Of a DNA stretch of 64,000 bases, positions 31,102 to 42,586 are shown piece after piece; within the stretch, counting starts at the first letter, position 1; the number at the start of each line of letters is the position of its first letter. The notes under the pieces are model-generated. The model made no database searches, had not been told where the DNA came from, and saw only the letters and a program-made list of their open reading frames with translations. The stretch comes from Isochrysis galbana. Its lineage: Eukaryota > Haptophyta > Isochrysidales > Isochrysidaceae. Both the position numbers and the translations under genes were made by a program. The stretch spans positions 1,697,171 through 1,761,170 of the forward strand of contig CM030942.1 in the NCBI GenBank assembly GCA_018136815.1, given 5' to 3'.

Positions 31102-31341
31102 CTATCGCCCTCGCTCCCTCGCTAGGGCTCTGCCTCCCGAATTCGTGTAAGGGGCCGCCCCCGGGTTAGACCTAGTATCTCTAGTGACGCTTTCGACGCA
31201 ATTAAAATCGCCCGCTAGTATAGTGTGCGGAAGTATTTCCGATGCCGCATGCAGTACTAGTATCTTGATTTCATCTCTACGTTTAATAGGTTGTGCGTTC
31301 AGGCTGGAATCGCGTTCGGGCGACAAGCTCGCGGCATTCAC
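31102..31341 (-). pseudogene. LINE AP-endonuclease domain fragment
   Basis: The minus frame reads RRDEIKILVLHAASEILPHT then ILAGDFNCVESVTRDTRSNP. G-D-F-N followed by a nearby Asp is the hallmark of the apurinic-endonuclease domain at the start of LINE ORF2. It is isolated and in opposite orientation to the LINE end at 29.9 kb, so it is a separate relic. Confidence 0.6.
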
Positions 31342-31852
31342 TTAAACAGCACGATTTATCCAATATCGCGGGGTTTGCACAACGTGTCGAGATGAAGCGG
31401 AGCGGAGGGGACGGGAGGGCGATCTCGCCCTCGCCAGGGGGGGAGGGGCTGAGAGTCCCGGAGGGGCGGGGAAGAGAGCGGAACGCCAGACTTTACCAAT
31501 GTCAGATTTTTGGCAACGAGGGGTACTGAAGATCTTGGGGGGGTGGGGGGGGGGGAGGCAGAGAAAAAAAGGCGACGACACGCTGGGCCGGGGGGACGGG
31601 AGCGGGGCGGGCGGGCGGGCGGGGGGGCGGGCCGGGGGGGGGGGGGGGGGGGGAGAACGGAAGGGCTCGGCGCGCGCGACGGCGCGACGCGCTCGGAGCC
31701 GCCCTCCCCCTCTCCCGCCCTACTCCAGGTCGGCCCCCGTCGCCCCCCGTAGGCCCCCGTCGCCCGCCGTCGCTCCCCGTCAATCCCTCGCCGCTTCGCC
31801 GCGCGTGGGCTCGCCCTCTCCGATCACGGGTGCCCACACCCCGCACCCACCG
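31342..31852. other. GC-rich presumed promoter/leader of the DENN gene with G runs
   Basis: G homopolymers at about 31,537-31,556 and 31,634-31,653, and a dense CpG region to the ATG at 31,853. No other feature recognised. Confidence 0.5.
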
Positions 31853-34825
31853 ATGGCGGCCGAGACCGAAGAGACTGTCCGCTCCACCCTCGTGCTGCTC
31901 TACGGGCCGCACGTGCAAATCTCGCGCGACCGCGGCGCACCCGAGCCATATGAAGTTGCGATGCCGCCGCTTCTCCCGCTCTCGATCGACGTCGTCTATA
32001 AGTAAGCTGGCGCGCTCGCACGTGGCGAGGCGAAAGGAGCAAGGAAGGGAGGCATGAGGGAGAGTTTCTTCCCCACCCGCAGCGAGACAGCGGCCAACCG
32101 CTGTGGCGGCGATGGGTGCGTGTCGCGATGACTAAAGACGCCTTGCTCCTCATGGGTGCCCGAACTTTCGGAGACCCACCCACCGAAGGCTTTTGTGCAT
32201 TCTGCCAATCTGCTGCTCGTAGGTATCCACCCGACTCCTCACCCCCTGACAACCTCGCCCACTTCTGCTTCTCACCGCTGCTCAAGTTGAACGGGCCCTC
32301 CGAGCTCTCTTTTTGTTTAACAGATTCGTCGGGCAAGGAGAAGTATGGCCTCTCCCTCCAGTTCCTGTTTCGGCAAGAGTCATCATCGTCTACCACAGGC
32401 AGCCACGGTGTTGGGCCCCGAGCAGGCACAAAGGACGTCGCAGCAGCGCAGAATGTGCCATCGGAATCGCGTGTACGCCTTCGGCCGATTGCGCTCGTGA
32501 TTCTCTCGTCCCGGCCGCTTCTGAACGGGTTTTCTGTCATGCTGCGCTCCTTGGTGCCCCTGGTGCATCGGACACCACGGTTGCCCACTGAAAAGGAATC
32601 GCGGGTGGTCGAGGTTCGCATCGGACGTGATCCCATCATGGGTCTTGGCTTGATCCTTAATCCGAACAACACAGTGTTACAGATTGAACTGGACTCCATT
32701 GCTGCTCGAGAGCAACGCCTGCGTCCAGGCGACGTCATAACCTCGTTTAATGGGAAGGAATTGAACGGGATGCGTTTATCCGACGCTCTTTCTGCCGCGA
32801 TTCGAGCATCCGTTGACGAACAAACGGCTGCTTCTATAGGGAGTACCAACGATGGTTCCACAAGTACATCCAGATCAGATGGGGCTTGCACTGATTCCTT
32901 TACTGGGGCCAGGGGACTGGTTGGCGAAAGCTTCACCTGCGGCGGCAGTAGCTGTAGTCGCGGGAGCGGCGCCTTTGCCCGCATCCGTCTTGGCGTTCTT
33001 CGCACATGTGAACGTCTTGTGACCAGCGATCCTGAGTCGTGTGTGTTGATTAAAGCGGTCGAAGCCGTGTTTGAGCGTATGAGTGCTAGAGGCGCGGACC
33101 TGCTCTGGCTCAGCTCGAATCCATTCTGGAGCGCCGCGCCACTTGAACCGCTCTTTCAAGCGCTGCGCTGGTCGACAGCCGAAGTTGTTTACTTGCTCCT
33201 CAGCGTCCTCACAGATCAAAAGGTGAGCCTCAAACGGCCGTAGTAGCCTGAGACTTGAGCTGTTGGAACTGGGCGACGCCCACCTAGCTTGTCCCAGATC
33301 AAGTCATTTCCCTACTTCAAGTATGCTCCACCACACTCGAGACATGCCGAGCTCGCTTCCTCGCGTCGCTGTCTAAAGTTGCTGACCGTGCCACATGACA
33401 GGTGCTCTTCCACTCCTCAGATACATCCATTCTGCTCCCGGCCACTCAAGCACTCCGCACGCTCATGTTGCCCCTTGTGCACTCGTCCACTTTCATACCG
33501 TACTTGCCGAGAACACTGATGCCACTCTCTGACGCGGCGACTCTGATTAATGAGTCGACCTCGCCGTATCTCATCGGCGTGCACTCTGATCTTCTTTCCT
33601 CCCTAATCAAGATGGGTGTTGTCGTCTCACCTGAAGTCGTCGTCGTTGACCTGAATAAGGTGAGAGCACACACTTGGCCTCTCAACCTCCATCAGGAAGT
33701 GCTGTAGTACTAGCTCATTCCCTATTCGCGGGTCGTTTCGTGCCGCTGACTCCCATCTCTGGCCTGTGGCAGGGCGACGTTCGTCCGGCCTCCCTTGGCA
33801 ATCACATGAGCACTTTTCCACCGTCGGCGACCAAGCTTGAGGCCTTCGCGCCGCCTGCTGCTGCACTTGCCCGGCGTCTCGCCACATGCGCAACTCCTGA
33901 AGCCTTTGATGGGCCTTCAGTCCAAGGCACCTGTCTTGCTTTTATTGCTGACATCTTAGCAATAGAGGCCGGATGTCTCGCTGACTCCAATCATGCTGGA
34001 GATGCTATTGCGATCCAAAAGTGGAAGCAGCTCCTTGCGTTCGAGGAGGATGTGCGATTGCGCTGTGAGAGGGATTCCGTCGTCCGGCCTCACGCACATC
34101 TCCTGAAGCCAAAGCTGCGGGAGAGTCTTTCGCATGCGCTCGCGGAAGTGTGCAGCCAATCGACAGCTGGCCTGGCCGTCGCAACGACAAGATCCCGTGC
34201 TGTTGCGCCATTCCTCGCGCTCGTATATGCCGGAAAGGCGTTTCGTGAGTGGTGGCTCCATGCAGCCACTCTCCGGCCTGAGATGCGCATGTGCTTGCGA
34301 TATCGAGAGCATCAGCTCAACTTGGCTGATCATCTATCCGACCACCGACGGGCTCTGCGCGCTGTCGAAACGGACCTCTTCACAGACGTCTTCTCCGTGG
34401 GAAAGGCTGAGGATAGTGTTGACGACGCAAAGGAAGCGGACGAGGAGGGCAGCAACGGCGAGCATCAGTCGAATGGCGGGATAGCGGCGGATCACGTAAG
34501 TGAGCGGTCAAGAAGCGAGCGCCTTTCGCAAGCCCTGCCGCCGCCGCCGCCGCCGCCGCCCCCGCCCCCGCCCCCGCCGCCGCCGCCACTAGATGTGAAC
34601 GCTCAAGCTCGGCTCGTCACGAGCAGTACCACCGGAGTAAACCTGGCTGCTGAATTGGTGGATTGTAGCGTTGGACCGCCTTCCATGCCAGTAGAGACAA
34701 CCGATGAGAGCGAGAATGCTAGTCAAGACGGAGATCAACTAGGGGGAATTCCGCGGGAGGCCGTGATGCCCCCCCTTGCTTGTGAGCCACCATCCTCTCA
34801 CGAACAAGAACCTATGGAAATATGA
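31853..34825 (+). CDS. DENN-domain protein (candidate Rab exchange factor) with an inserted PDZ domain
   Basis: Exons: 31,853-32,001; 32,223-33,222; 33,402-33,659; 33,773-34,825, giving 819 residues. Joins: VVYK/YPPDSS (GTAAGC...TCGTAG), LTDQK/VLFHSSD (GTGAGC...GACAG), VVDLNK/GDVRP (GTGAGA...GGCAG). uDENN, residues about 30-170: PPDNLAHFCF, LSFCLTDSSGKEKYGLSLQF and PIALVILSSRP. A PDZ-like insert, about 175-240: VVEVRIGRDPIMGLGLIL and LRPGDVITSFNGKEL. cDENN, about 325-480: WSTAEVVYLLLSVLTDQKVL, FIPYLPRTLMPL and SPYLIGVHSDLL. A helical dDENN-like part follows, then a tail with 17 consecutive Pro. DENN proteins activate Rab GTPases on membranes; the Rab target cannot be read from sequence. Confidence 0.88.
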
Positions 34826-35915
34826 GGTGGTTATCGGGACTAGTGGGTGCACTAATATGCCCGTGCATCACGTGTCATGCATGATGCCATGACGGCCATA
34901 GGTGCCAACATTCGTTGGTGTCGCAGATCGTCCTTGAATACGTGGCCTGCAAATACGGGCAGCCTTGAATGATAAAGTCTTCCCTCGAAGATTCTTCATG
35001 GCCAGCTCACCCTAGACGCGGACAACTGGCAGTCTACCTGTGGTCGCACGCCTCATAGTGCTGATCCTGATCCTACCACTTATTGTGTGTGCATGACTCG
35101 CGCGCCGATCTCGGTTATTGCTTTGGCAAATGCGTGCCAGATTCTCTCGTCCACTCTCGCCTAGTTCAAGAGGCACCCACAGTCGAAGAAGACTGCTCTT
35201 TCTTATTGATGACGGCCGTGGCTCACTGTGCTTGAGACTGCCGCAGTCTGCGTCCGCTCCCTTGCAATCAATCTGCAGTGGGTACACGACACGCACATCG
35301 CACGCGCCGACGCCATGGATTTTCGTGGGGTAGAGGGAGTTCGGGGGGGGGGGGGGGGTCTGGGGGGGCAGGTAAGGGGGGTCCCTGGGGAATCCTTGGA
35401 CACCCGGGAGGGGTGGAAAATAGTGGTTAAAAAGCGTGAGTGACCGGCCTGATACTACTATCATATATGACAGAACAACCTGGCTTCCCAGATGACCGCT
35501 GACATCTGACATATTCACCAAATGTCTCGACAAAACTACATTTCTTCGTCATCGTTGTTCCCTGCTACATGAAAAGATCTGTCCTAACCAGCGTTGAGTC
35601 ACGCTGTGGGGGAGTGTTTGACTCTGACCTCTGAGCGAGGGTTTTGTGGTATACGTATACGTGTCAGATCTACTCCGAGTGAAGGGAGGGGAACGTACCG
35701 TTGTCAACGTCGTCGTTATGTGAGCGCGCTAGCTCAATGATATTCCCCTTGGTCTACACGATATTGCTATCAATCACTGGGCCCCCATGGGTTGGGGCCA
35801 AATAGCTTGCCTCTACCTCCTCCTCTACAGGTACTATGACTGGATTAATACTATTAGTCTAGTATAGAGTAGTAGTACCTCGGAAGGGCTTGCTTTGGGG
35901 CCGTTGAGCGTCGCG
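34826..35915. other. Intergenic, no gene recognised
   Basis: Only short overlapping frames and a G run at about 35,343-35,358. It holds the 3' flank of the DENN gene and the promoter side of DNAAF1. Confidence 0.5.
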
Positions 35916-38324
35916 ATGGAGTCGGACGACGGCCACTGCCGGCGGATCACTCCCTCTCTGCTCAAGGCTGTGGTGAAGGAGCAGAAGCTGTACTCGACGG
36001 TGCGGCTGAATGAGAAGTTGTACCTCCACTTCCGTGGGTTCGAGCGCATCGAGGTGCGTGCTCGTGAGAGAGAAAAGGGGTGGAATAGGAGGAAAGGGAG
36101 ACCAGTGAGCGCGCGCGCGAGAGAGAGAGAGAGAGGCGGAGAGGGAGGGAGTTCGGGGAAGGAAAGGGAGAAGGGATTAGAGGGGGAGGTGGTGCGCGGG
36201 GGAGGGAAGGGGGGGGGAGGGGAGAGGAAGAGCGGTGGCGGGGGGAGGGAGGGGGGGATGAGCAAGTGAGGACAGCGGTGAGCGGCGGAGAGAGAGGGAG
36301 AGTTCGGGAGGGGAGAGTTGGGGAGGGGATGGTAAAAAGGGGGCGGGATGGGGAAGGGCGACCGGGGGGAGGGGGAGAGAAGGAAGATGGGTGCGGTGAG
36401 CTGATGGGGGTGAGGAAGTAAGTAGAGCGAGCGAGAGGGCCCGGCGAGAGAGGGAGGTAGTGAGGTAACCTGGCAGGGAGACACAGTACCGGGAGAGGGA
36501 GGGAGACGAGGGGTCGTGCTGGATCATTTGCGCGATGGAGGGAGACGCGGGGTCGTGCTGAGTCAACAAACGGAAAGTGGCGGCAGAGAAAGAATTGGCG
36601 GGATGAGAGAACGGTGTGCCACATGAGTGGGGTGTGCAGTTCCGGCATGCCGTACCCGGGAGAGTGAAGGCGATGGACAGGGGGAGGGAGTAACGTGGTT
36701 GCTGAGGGGGGGGGGGGAGCGAGTACTGGTCATGGGTCGAGGGGGCGAACAAGGAGTTGATCGAGGGGGCTACGTTCTCGTTCTCTTCCAAGCACGCAAT
36801 ACTGTAGAGTGGGAGATGTGGCGACTTGGAAGGAGGTGAATAGGAATTCGCGCCACTCCACATGACCTTGCTGGCCGGCCGTCCCAACACGTAGGGTCTC
36901 GAGGAGTGGACAGGGCTACGGGCATTATGGCTCGAAGGCAACGGGCTCAGCCAGATTGAGGGGCTTGACAACCAGCTTGAGTTGCGATGCATCTACCTGC
37001 AGCAGGTAATGCGTGCGTGGCATCGCAGCGAGCAGGGCACACGGCTGACGGGGCCATCCCGGCACGCCCGCAGAATTGCCTCACGCGCATCGACAACTTG
37101 GATCAATGCCAAAAGCTGGCGACGCTGCAGCTCTCCAACAATATGATCCAGGTGAGTGCTCCGCGGAACTTGTGAGGAGATCGGCCGGCGGAGGGCGTAC
37201 GCGCGCAAACGCTCTGATGCCCTGCCTCGTCCTCACAGTCTCTCGAGAACCTGAGCAACCTGCCGCAGCTCTCAACGCTCCAGGTGTGTACGCGCATGGA
37301 AGCGCTTCATCGTCCGCCCGTGGCTCATCTTCCCACCGCCGGCGGCTCTGCTTCCTTCAGATGGCCAATAACAAGCTGCAATCCGCTGACGACTTGCGCC
37401 ACCTCATCATGTGCCCGTCAATCACGGTGCTCGACCTACAGGTGTGCTCCGCCATTCGCCGTACACGGCCGCTGTGGCCGAACGCCTGACTTCTGTCGCC
37501 TCTTTCGCCGGGCAGAACAATCAGATTGACGATACCAAGGTCTTTGACATCTTCGAGTGCATGCCGCAGCTCGCGGTGCTCCAGTTGCAAGTGCGTCGGC
37601 GCAGCATACAGCTCATGTAGCCGTGGTGTGCAACTTGCTGACAGGGCTGACTGTCCGCCTCAGGGGAACCCTGTCATTGCCAAGACACCAAACTACCGTC
37701 GTACGCTCATTTCCCGTTGCAAGGCGCGCCTCTCGCCTACCGGCCAAAAGCGCCTCCTGCCTACCGACTGCTAGCGCACACCAATGCGACCCGCCTGGCC
37801 ACTGTGCGCGCACCCGCTGAGCAGGCATTGACCTACCTGGATGACCGGCCCATTTTTGAGGAGGAGCGCCTCGCAGCCGAGGCTTGGTACATTGGAGGCC
37901 TTCCGGTGAGTAATCACGTAATGGTCAACGTGCAATGAGCCTTAGACGGTGGTAGTACCAACTCGGAAGAAAATGACTTTCCCTTCCTTGGTAATAGGCG
38001 GAGCGCGAGGAGCGTAAGCGGCAGCGGATGGAGCGCGAAACCGCACATAGGCGGAATATCGAGTACATGAAGTGGACGCTCGAGGGCGGCGCCAGCAAGA
38101 AAAAGCCCGATGCAACACTGCTCTCTTCGCCAGCGGTATCAGCGTCGTACGCGTCCGCGCTGAGCGCCCTCGAGGTTTGCATGCAACGCCCCGTGTAGCC
38201 CTAAAATCTTCACTTCCTTTCCCCCCTCCCTCTCACCACCGCCGCCCTTTGTCCACCGCACCTCTTGCAGGCCAGACGTGATGCGCTGTTGCAGGCAAAG
38301 GCGCAGGCCGCTACGGTAGAGTGA
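35916..38324 (+). CDS. DNAAF1: Dynein axonemal assembly factor 1 (DNAAF1/ODA7/LRRC50)
   Basis: Exons: 35,916-36,053; 36,895-37,005; 37,074-37,151; 37,239-37,283; 37,361-37,441; 37,516-37,590; 37,664-37,723; 37,825-37,905; 37,998-38,174; 38,271-38,324; 299 residues. All nine introns are phase 0; the first is 841 nt, the rest are short. Intron 7 (37,724-37,824) starts GC rather than GT. SDS22-type LRRs follow one another ([55 protein letters not shown]), capped by [20 protein letters not shown] and [20 protein letters not shown], the diagnostic DNAAF1 LRR cap. A charged helical tail ([20 protein letters not shown]) ends the protein. DNAAF1 is a cytoplasmic factor for preassembly of outer and inner dynein arms. 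The tail is much shorter than in human DNAAF1. Confidence 0.93.
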
Positions 38325-38994
38325 TCCTTCGGATTGGCCCGAGCACGCCAAGTGAGGCAAGCTGGGAAATTTCACGCGAGGGAATGCCGGTTTCAACCTT
38401 ACGTGCCGTTGCGAGTGGGACGAGTTGAGGGGAGAAGAAGATTCTGTTACGTCTACTTTGTCTCCTTCCCTCCTTGGGCACAATATACATGATGCCAGTG
38501 GCAACATTCCGCCGACCGTGCGTACGGTGCTGCTAACCTGTGAGTGGACACATGCCACACTCTCACAGGAATGAGATGTGTATGGAAACGATTGAATGTG
38601 TGTGGGAACGGTTGGTGTGATAGACGACTATACGAATGTGCACAACATGGAGTGCTGAGCAAGTGCTCCGTAGTTGACGATTCGTGGGGCACGCGGCTAC
38701 TGACAATCTTGTGGAGCAATCTCAGTAAAAAAACATCTGAAGATTCAGGCTACTACCACTAGCTATAAAGGACCACGCACTCACGGTGCACCGACTCACG
38801 CCATCGTCTATACCCCAGCACAATCACTCCCTTTACACTACCCCTTTCATTCCTTTTCCTTTGCCTTTGGTATCACTCCCTCTCAGGCACCAATTCCCCT
38901 CCGGGGGGCCTGTCGGTCGACCCCATGCTCTGCCTTCTAGCATGAGCAGGGCAATCAGGCCGACTACACGGTGAAGGGGCGGCACCTTGCTAAC
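38325..38994. other. Intergenic, no gene recognised
   Basis: 3' flank of DNAAF1; short frames only. Confidence 0.5.
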
Positions 38995-39331
38995 AACCTT
39001 TTACTTCTAAGCAACGCTTGAGATTGAGCCCATGGTTATTAGTTATTATGCCCATATCCTCACATACCATGAGGAGATGCCACATGCAAAAGTCTGACCT
39101 AAGTAAAGTCTTCATGGTGACCCAGCCATGACCGTGACCGTTCGTTGACCGTTGAGCGAAAAAATGTGCCTCCGTGACGCCGCTTCCGGGAAGGACGACT
39201 TGACCAAGTGGGATCAAGATTTATGATTCAGCTCAAAGAAAATGAGCTGTATGCTCCCAATATGGAGCTGATCAAGACACCTCCTTGGGGCGAGGTCTCA
39301 TTCTTTGAGCCTGCTTAGAAGTAAAAGGTTC
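38995..39331. mobile_element. MITE-like element with 19-bp perfect inverted ends
   Basis: AACCTTTTACTTCTAAGCA at 38,996-39,014 is the exact reverse complement of 39,311-39,329, and the similarity continues imperfectly inward (GCTTGAG versus GGCTCAA). The interior (about 300 bp) is non-coding. The left arm follows TAACA and the right arm is followed by CATGC, so no target duplication is evident. Confidence 0.6.
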
Positions 39332-39399
39332 ATGCCCACCACTCCGTTGTCGAACACGCGATGACTACAGGCTCGTAGGCACTCCCTTCCTCTCTTCCT

Positions 39400-39990
39400 C
39401 CTGTCGCCAGCCGCCCCCCTTCGCCCGTTTGCTAACGCAAACGGGGCCCGTTTCTTACCGCAATCCATCGGGGGGGGGGGTGCAAAACCCCCCCTCTCCC
39501 TCTCTCCATTCTCCTCCACCCCTCTCCCTGCGGCGCGTCGCCATGCGGCGCGCCACGGCCTGCTCTCAGAGGGCCTTTGGGGGCTCCCAGAGGGCCAGCA
39601 AGGGCAGCTCAGGGGGCAGTGGAGGCTGGGGCTCAGCCCCTGGCCCCCCCTGCCTCTCCCACGCTTGCCACGCTGGCCATTGGAGCCTTCCAATGGCCTC
39701 GGTATGCCTGGCGACCAGGGGAGGGGGGGGGAGTCAGCTCGAGGGCAGGCCCAGTATGGGCGTGGGAGTGCGAGTCGCGGCCCGCGCCCACGAAGGGTCT
39801 GGGCCAGGATGATGATTGCCCAGCCCCTGCCAGAGGGCAGGGGCTGAGGTTGATTTTACGGGCCCACCCCGGGGGCCGGGGGGTGTCCGCGATGGAGAGA
39901 GGGGGGCGCGAGGCCCCCATTGACCCCCACTTATAAAAGTAGGTTGATGTAGATATCATATATCATATGAGATATCATATATCATATGAA
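39400..39990 (+). repeat. Dispersed GC-rich repeat, copy 4, ending in an AT palindrome pair
   Basis: Same order as 24,565-25,095, beginning with the CGTTTGC-TAAC-GCAAACG hairpin (39,427-39,445) and ending CCCATTGACCCCCACTTATAAAAGTAGG (shared with 43.2 kb). At 39,951-39,988 a 19-bp unit (AGATATCATATATCATATG) is repeated twice head to tail. Confidence 0.8.
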
Positions 39991-40450
39991 GCTTGCTAGC
40001 CCCTTAATTAGCCAGTGATGTCCGATAAAGGGGGCTTGCATGTGTAGTCACCCATCAACAACACCACCCAGACCCAGCCCCCCAGTGGGCGCGGCCACTC
40101 ACAACCGCCCGCCCACCCTCGCCTCCTCGCCTCCCGCCTCTCCCCGCCTCTCCCCGCCTCTCCCGCCTCCCCCCGCCTCTCTCCGCCTCTCCCCGCCTCT
40201 CCCCGCCTCTCTCCGCCTCGCCTTCCCTGCCCTACTTCCCTCCGATTTCCTGCTTCTCCGCTCGGCCGTCTTGCTTCGTCTGCTCGGTTCCCCTTCCCAC
40301 CAGCCCCGTTTGCCCTTTCGTCGCATCACCCCCTCCTGTCCTGTCCTGTCTCTCATCCGCTGTCTCTACTTCGCCTATCCCTCCTTCGCCTCCTCCGGCT
40401 ATCTCTTCTCCGGCTATCTCTTCTCCGGCTGTCTCTCCTTCCGTCTTCAG

Positions 40451-40630
40451 AGGGTGCAACCTCAGCTTTGGTTGTTTTTGGGCAACTACCCCTACGTGAA
40501 CGGTATAAGTATAAGTTCTACTTTCAGGACCCCCTCAATTATCATGGGTGCAACCACAGGTTTGGTTGTTTTTTCGGCAACTACCCCCGTGTGGACGGTA
40601 TAAGTTCGACCCCCTCATTAAGGTACAAAA
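40451..40630 (+). repeat. Two diverged tandem copies of a ~98-bp unit
   Basis: Blocks GGGTGCAACC.CAG.TTTGGTTG and GGCAACTACCCC..CGTG.ACGGTATAAGT occur from 40,451 and again from 40,543. The surrounding 39,990-41,040 holds CT-rich simple sequence and a (GGGTAAT)n/(GGTAAT)n run near 40,825-40,870, but no recognised gene. Confidence 0.75.
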
Positions 40631-41044
40631 GTACAGGGCTACACGATTTGACCGCAAAAAAGGGGACATCGCAGCCAGGCCTCCCTACTCCCTAACCCTA
40701 GCAGCATGCCGTCTTTGCGAGGGTCCCGTGTTTCTAGAAAAGCCAAAATCAGGCCGTATTTGCTGCGTTTGGAGGCCCCCATCCCCCATGCCGTGTTTCA
40801 ATCTAGGGTGGGGAGCTATAATGGACAATGGGTAATGGGTAATGGGTAATGGTAATGGTAATGGCATTGTAATGGGAACCGGAGGTCTGCGTGAGGGTTA
40901 GATTTGAAGGGATACATGTGTCGTATGTCGTATGTGTGTGTGTCTGAGGCATTAGCACGCGTCAAGGTGTACGGGCAAGTGCGCTGAGGGCCGTCGTGAT
41001 AGTACCGGGCTGGTGGCAGTAGTGGTACTAGCGCTCAGATGCTT

Positions 41045-41545
41045 TACTATTATCTCTTTACTGCCGGGAGCGCAGCATGCAAATGGATGCTTCGAAGTTT
41101 CGTTTTTTGAGGTGAGAGAAGAGAGGAAGACATGTTCAACGATATAAGCGACGCTTTCCGCAAAGAAAGAGATGATCAAATTTTTTTCCGATCCCCCCCC
41201 CCTCCCCCCCCCTCCCCCCCCTCCGCCCCCCCTCTCCCTCCCAGTCCCACTCCGTTGCGCCGCGCCGCCCTCCCCTCAACCTCTCACACCTCTTTCTAAC
41301 GTGCACACGTGGATTATTTGGTAAACTGAAGCATCCAAATGGCTGCTTCGCCCCCGGGCCTATTTTCTCCATAATTCCATACTACAATCTCGACCTATTG
41401 TGTTGAAAATGGGTGGGAAATGTGGGGAAGGATGTCCCTGAGGCTCCCCCAGCACCTCATGGGCACCCCTCAAGGCGTTGGCTAGCAGGGACGAAATATG
41501 TCGTTTGAAGCATCCATTTGCATGCTCCGGCAGTAAACAGTTATT
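41045..41545. mobile_element. MITE-like element with ~35-bp inverted ends
   Basis: Left end TTTACTGCCGGGAGCGCAGCATGCAAATGGATGCTTC (about 41,057-41,093) matches the reverse complement of GAAGCATCCATTTGCATGCTCCGGCAGTAAA (about 41,507-41,537), with a few extra bases on the left. A third, inward-facing GCATCCAAATGGCTGCTTCG lies at 41,331. The interior has C runs and no coding sequence. Confidence 0.6.
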
Positions 41546-41711
41546 GAGCAGTGGCGCGGTGGCTACCGAATATCCTAACAGTAAAGTAGGCTTGAGTGGC
41601 CGGCTCCCGGCTCCAAATTCGCTGTCAGTCGAAAGAGTATGGCTCGGGGTCCACTTCTAAAGAAGTTATTGTTGCGCGAATTTATCTGTGCTCGCGGGAC
41701 GACCGACCGAG

Positions 41712-42586
41712 ATGGGGTCGCTGAGGGGGCTGCTCCTCATCTGCGCTGGGCTTGTATGCACGGCCGCGGTTCGGCTGGCATCCGCTGGCAAGTGGGCAGA
41801 TGCGAGCGGTGTCTCACCCCTGCCGCGCAGGGTTGTCGTGGCTGGCGGTGCTGCAGCGCTGCTTCGTCTTCCACGGCTGGCAGCTGCTGCTGTCCGGGCG
41901 AGGGGCGGTGTCCAGTGGACAGTGGCGCTGCCTGAAAAGTTCTCAGTATCTCGTCAGCTCGAATCGATCGTTCGCGTGCGGGTCGAGCAGGTAGGTAGCC
42001 TCCGTTGCCGTGCACCCCAGCCCATCTCCCTGCCAATCACTCCTTACCGGTGTCTGATCTCCAGGTGCTCGTTGCTGAGGCTCCTGGTGGGCTGCAATGC
42101 AAGCTGCTCCTTATCCCATTCGGACAACAAGCTGCAGGCTCGTTCGATTCGGAGGAGCAGCTTTCGCTGGCCAGGTACTTTTTCGATGGCCAAGGCAACC
42201 CAAGTGACGTCCAGCGCAGCTTGCTGAATTCTGTGAGCCGCTCCCCAGGGGTAGTGAGTTGTACCCAACGAGGTGAAGCTACTGCAATGATGGATTCGGC
42301 CCACAGGCGATATGTAACATATGGGTACGAGTTGGAACGGTGCATTGGTGAAGTGTATGATGGGGAATGTTTGGGAACGAGCTCAAAGCGCATTACCTAC
42401 GCAACTGTCACCATGTCCTCTGTTTCTCAATTTCGCACCAATACGGAGCGAGAGCGGATGGCGGAACAAGGGCGAGTGAGAGAAGTCAATGTTTTGTGGC
42501 TGCTCACGGCATCGGCTCCTGATAATGCAGGAGTCGATGTGCAGCAGAATTTGGCCGCCATTGTAGCGTCTCTACAAGTGCCATGA
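41712..42586 (+). CDS. Plastid-targeted, probably thylakoid-lumenal protein (PsbP-like?)
   Basis: Exons: 41,712-41,990 and 42,065-42,586 (GTAGGT...CTCCAG, phase 0); 266 residues. The N-terminus is layered: an ER signal peptide (GLLLICAGLVCTAA, residues 7-19), a short transit-like stretch, then a twin-arginine thylakoid signal with RR at 39-40, a hydrophobic core VVVAGGAAALL, and AAAAVRA. This is the arrangement for lumen proteins in red-derived complex plastids. The mature part has WTVALPEKFSVSRQLESIVR, CKLLLIPFGQQAAGSF, ARYFFDGQ, a basic YGYELERCIGEVYDGECLG with two Cys, and VTMSSVSQFRTNTERERM. This resembles PsbP-domain proteins in outline (LP..F...), but the family call is tentative. Confidence 0.75.

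Noticed and set aside
31824-33005. 393-codon minus-strand frame opposite the DENN gene
   Set aside because: Antisense shadow; the plus strand gives recognisable uDENN and PDZ sequence with consistent splice sites.
35834-36992. Three overlapping Pro/Ser/Leu-rich minus-strand frames of 216-271 codons
   Set aside because: They lie opposite intron 1 of DNAAF1 in GA-rich sequence and lack any protein motif.
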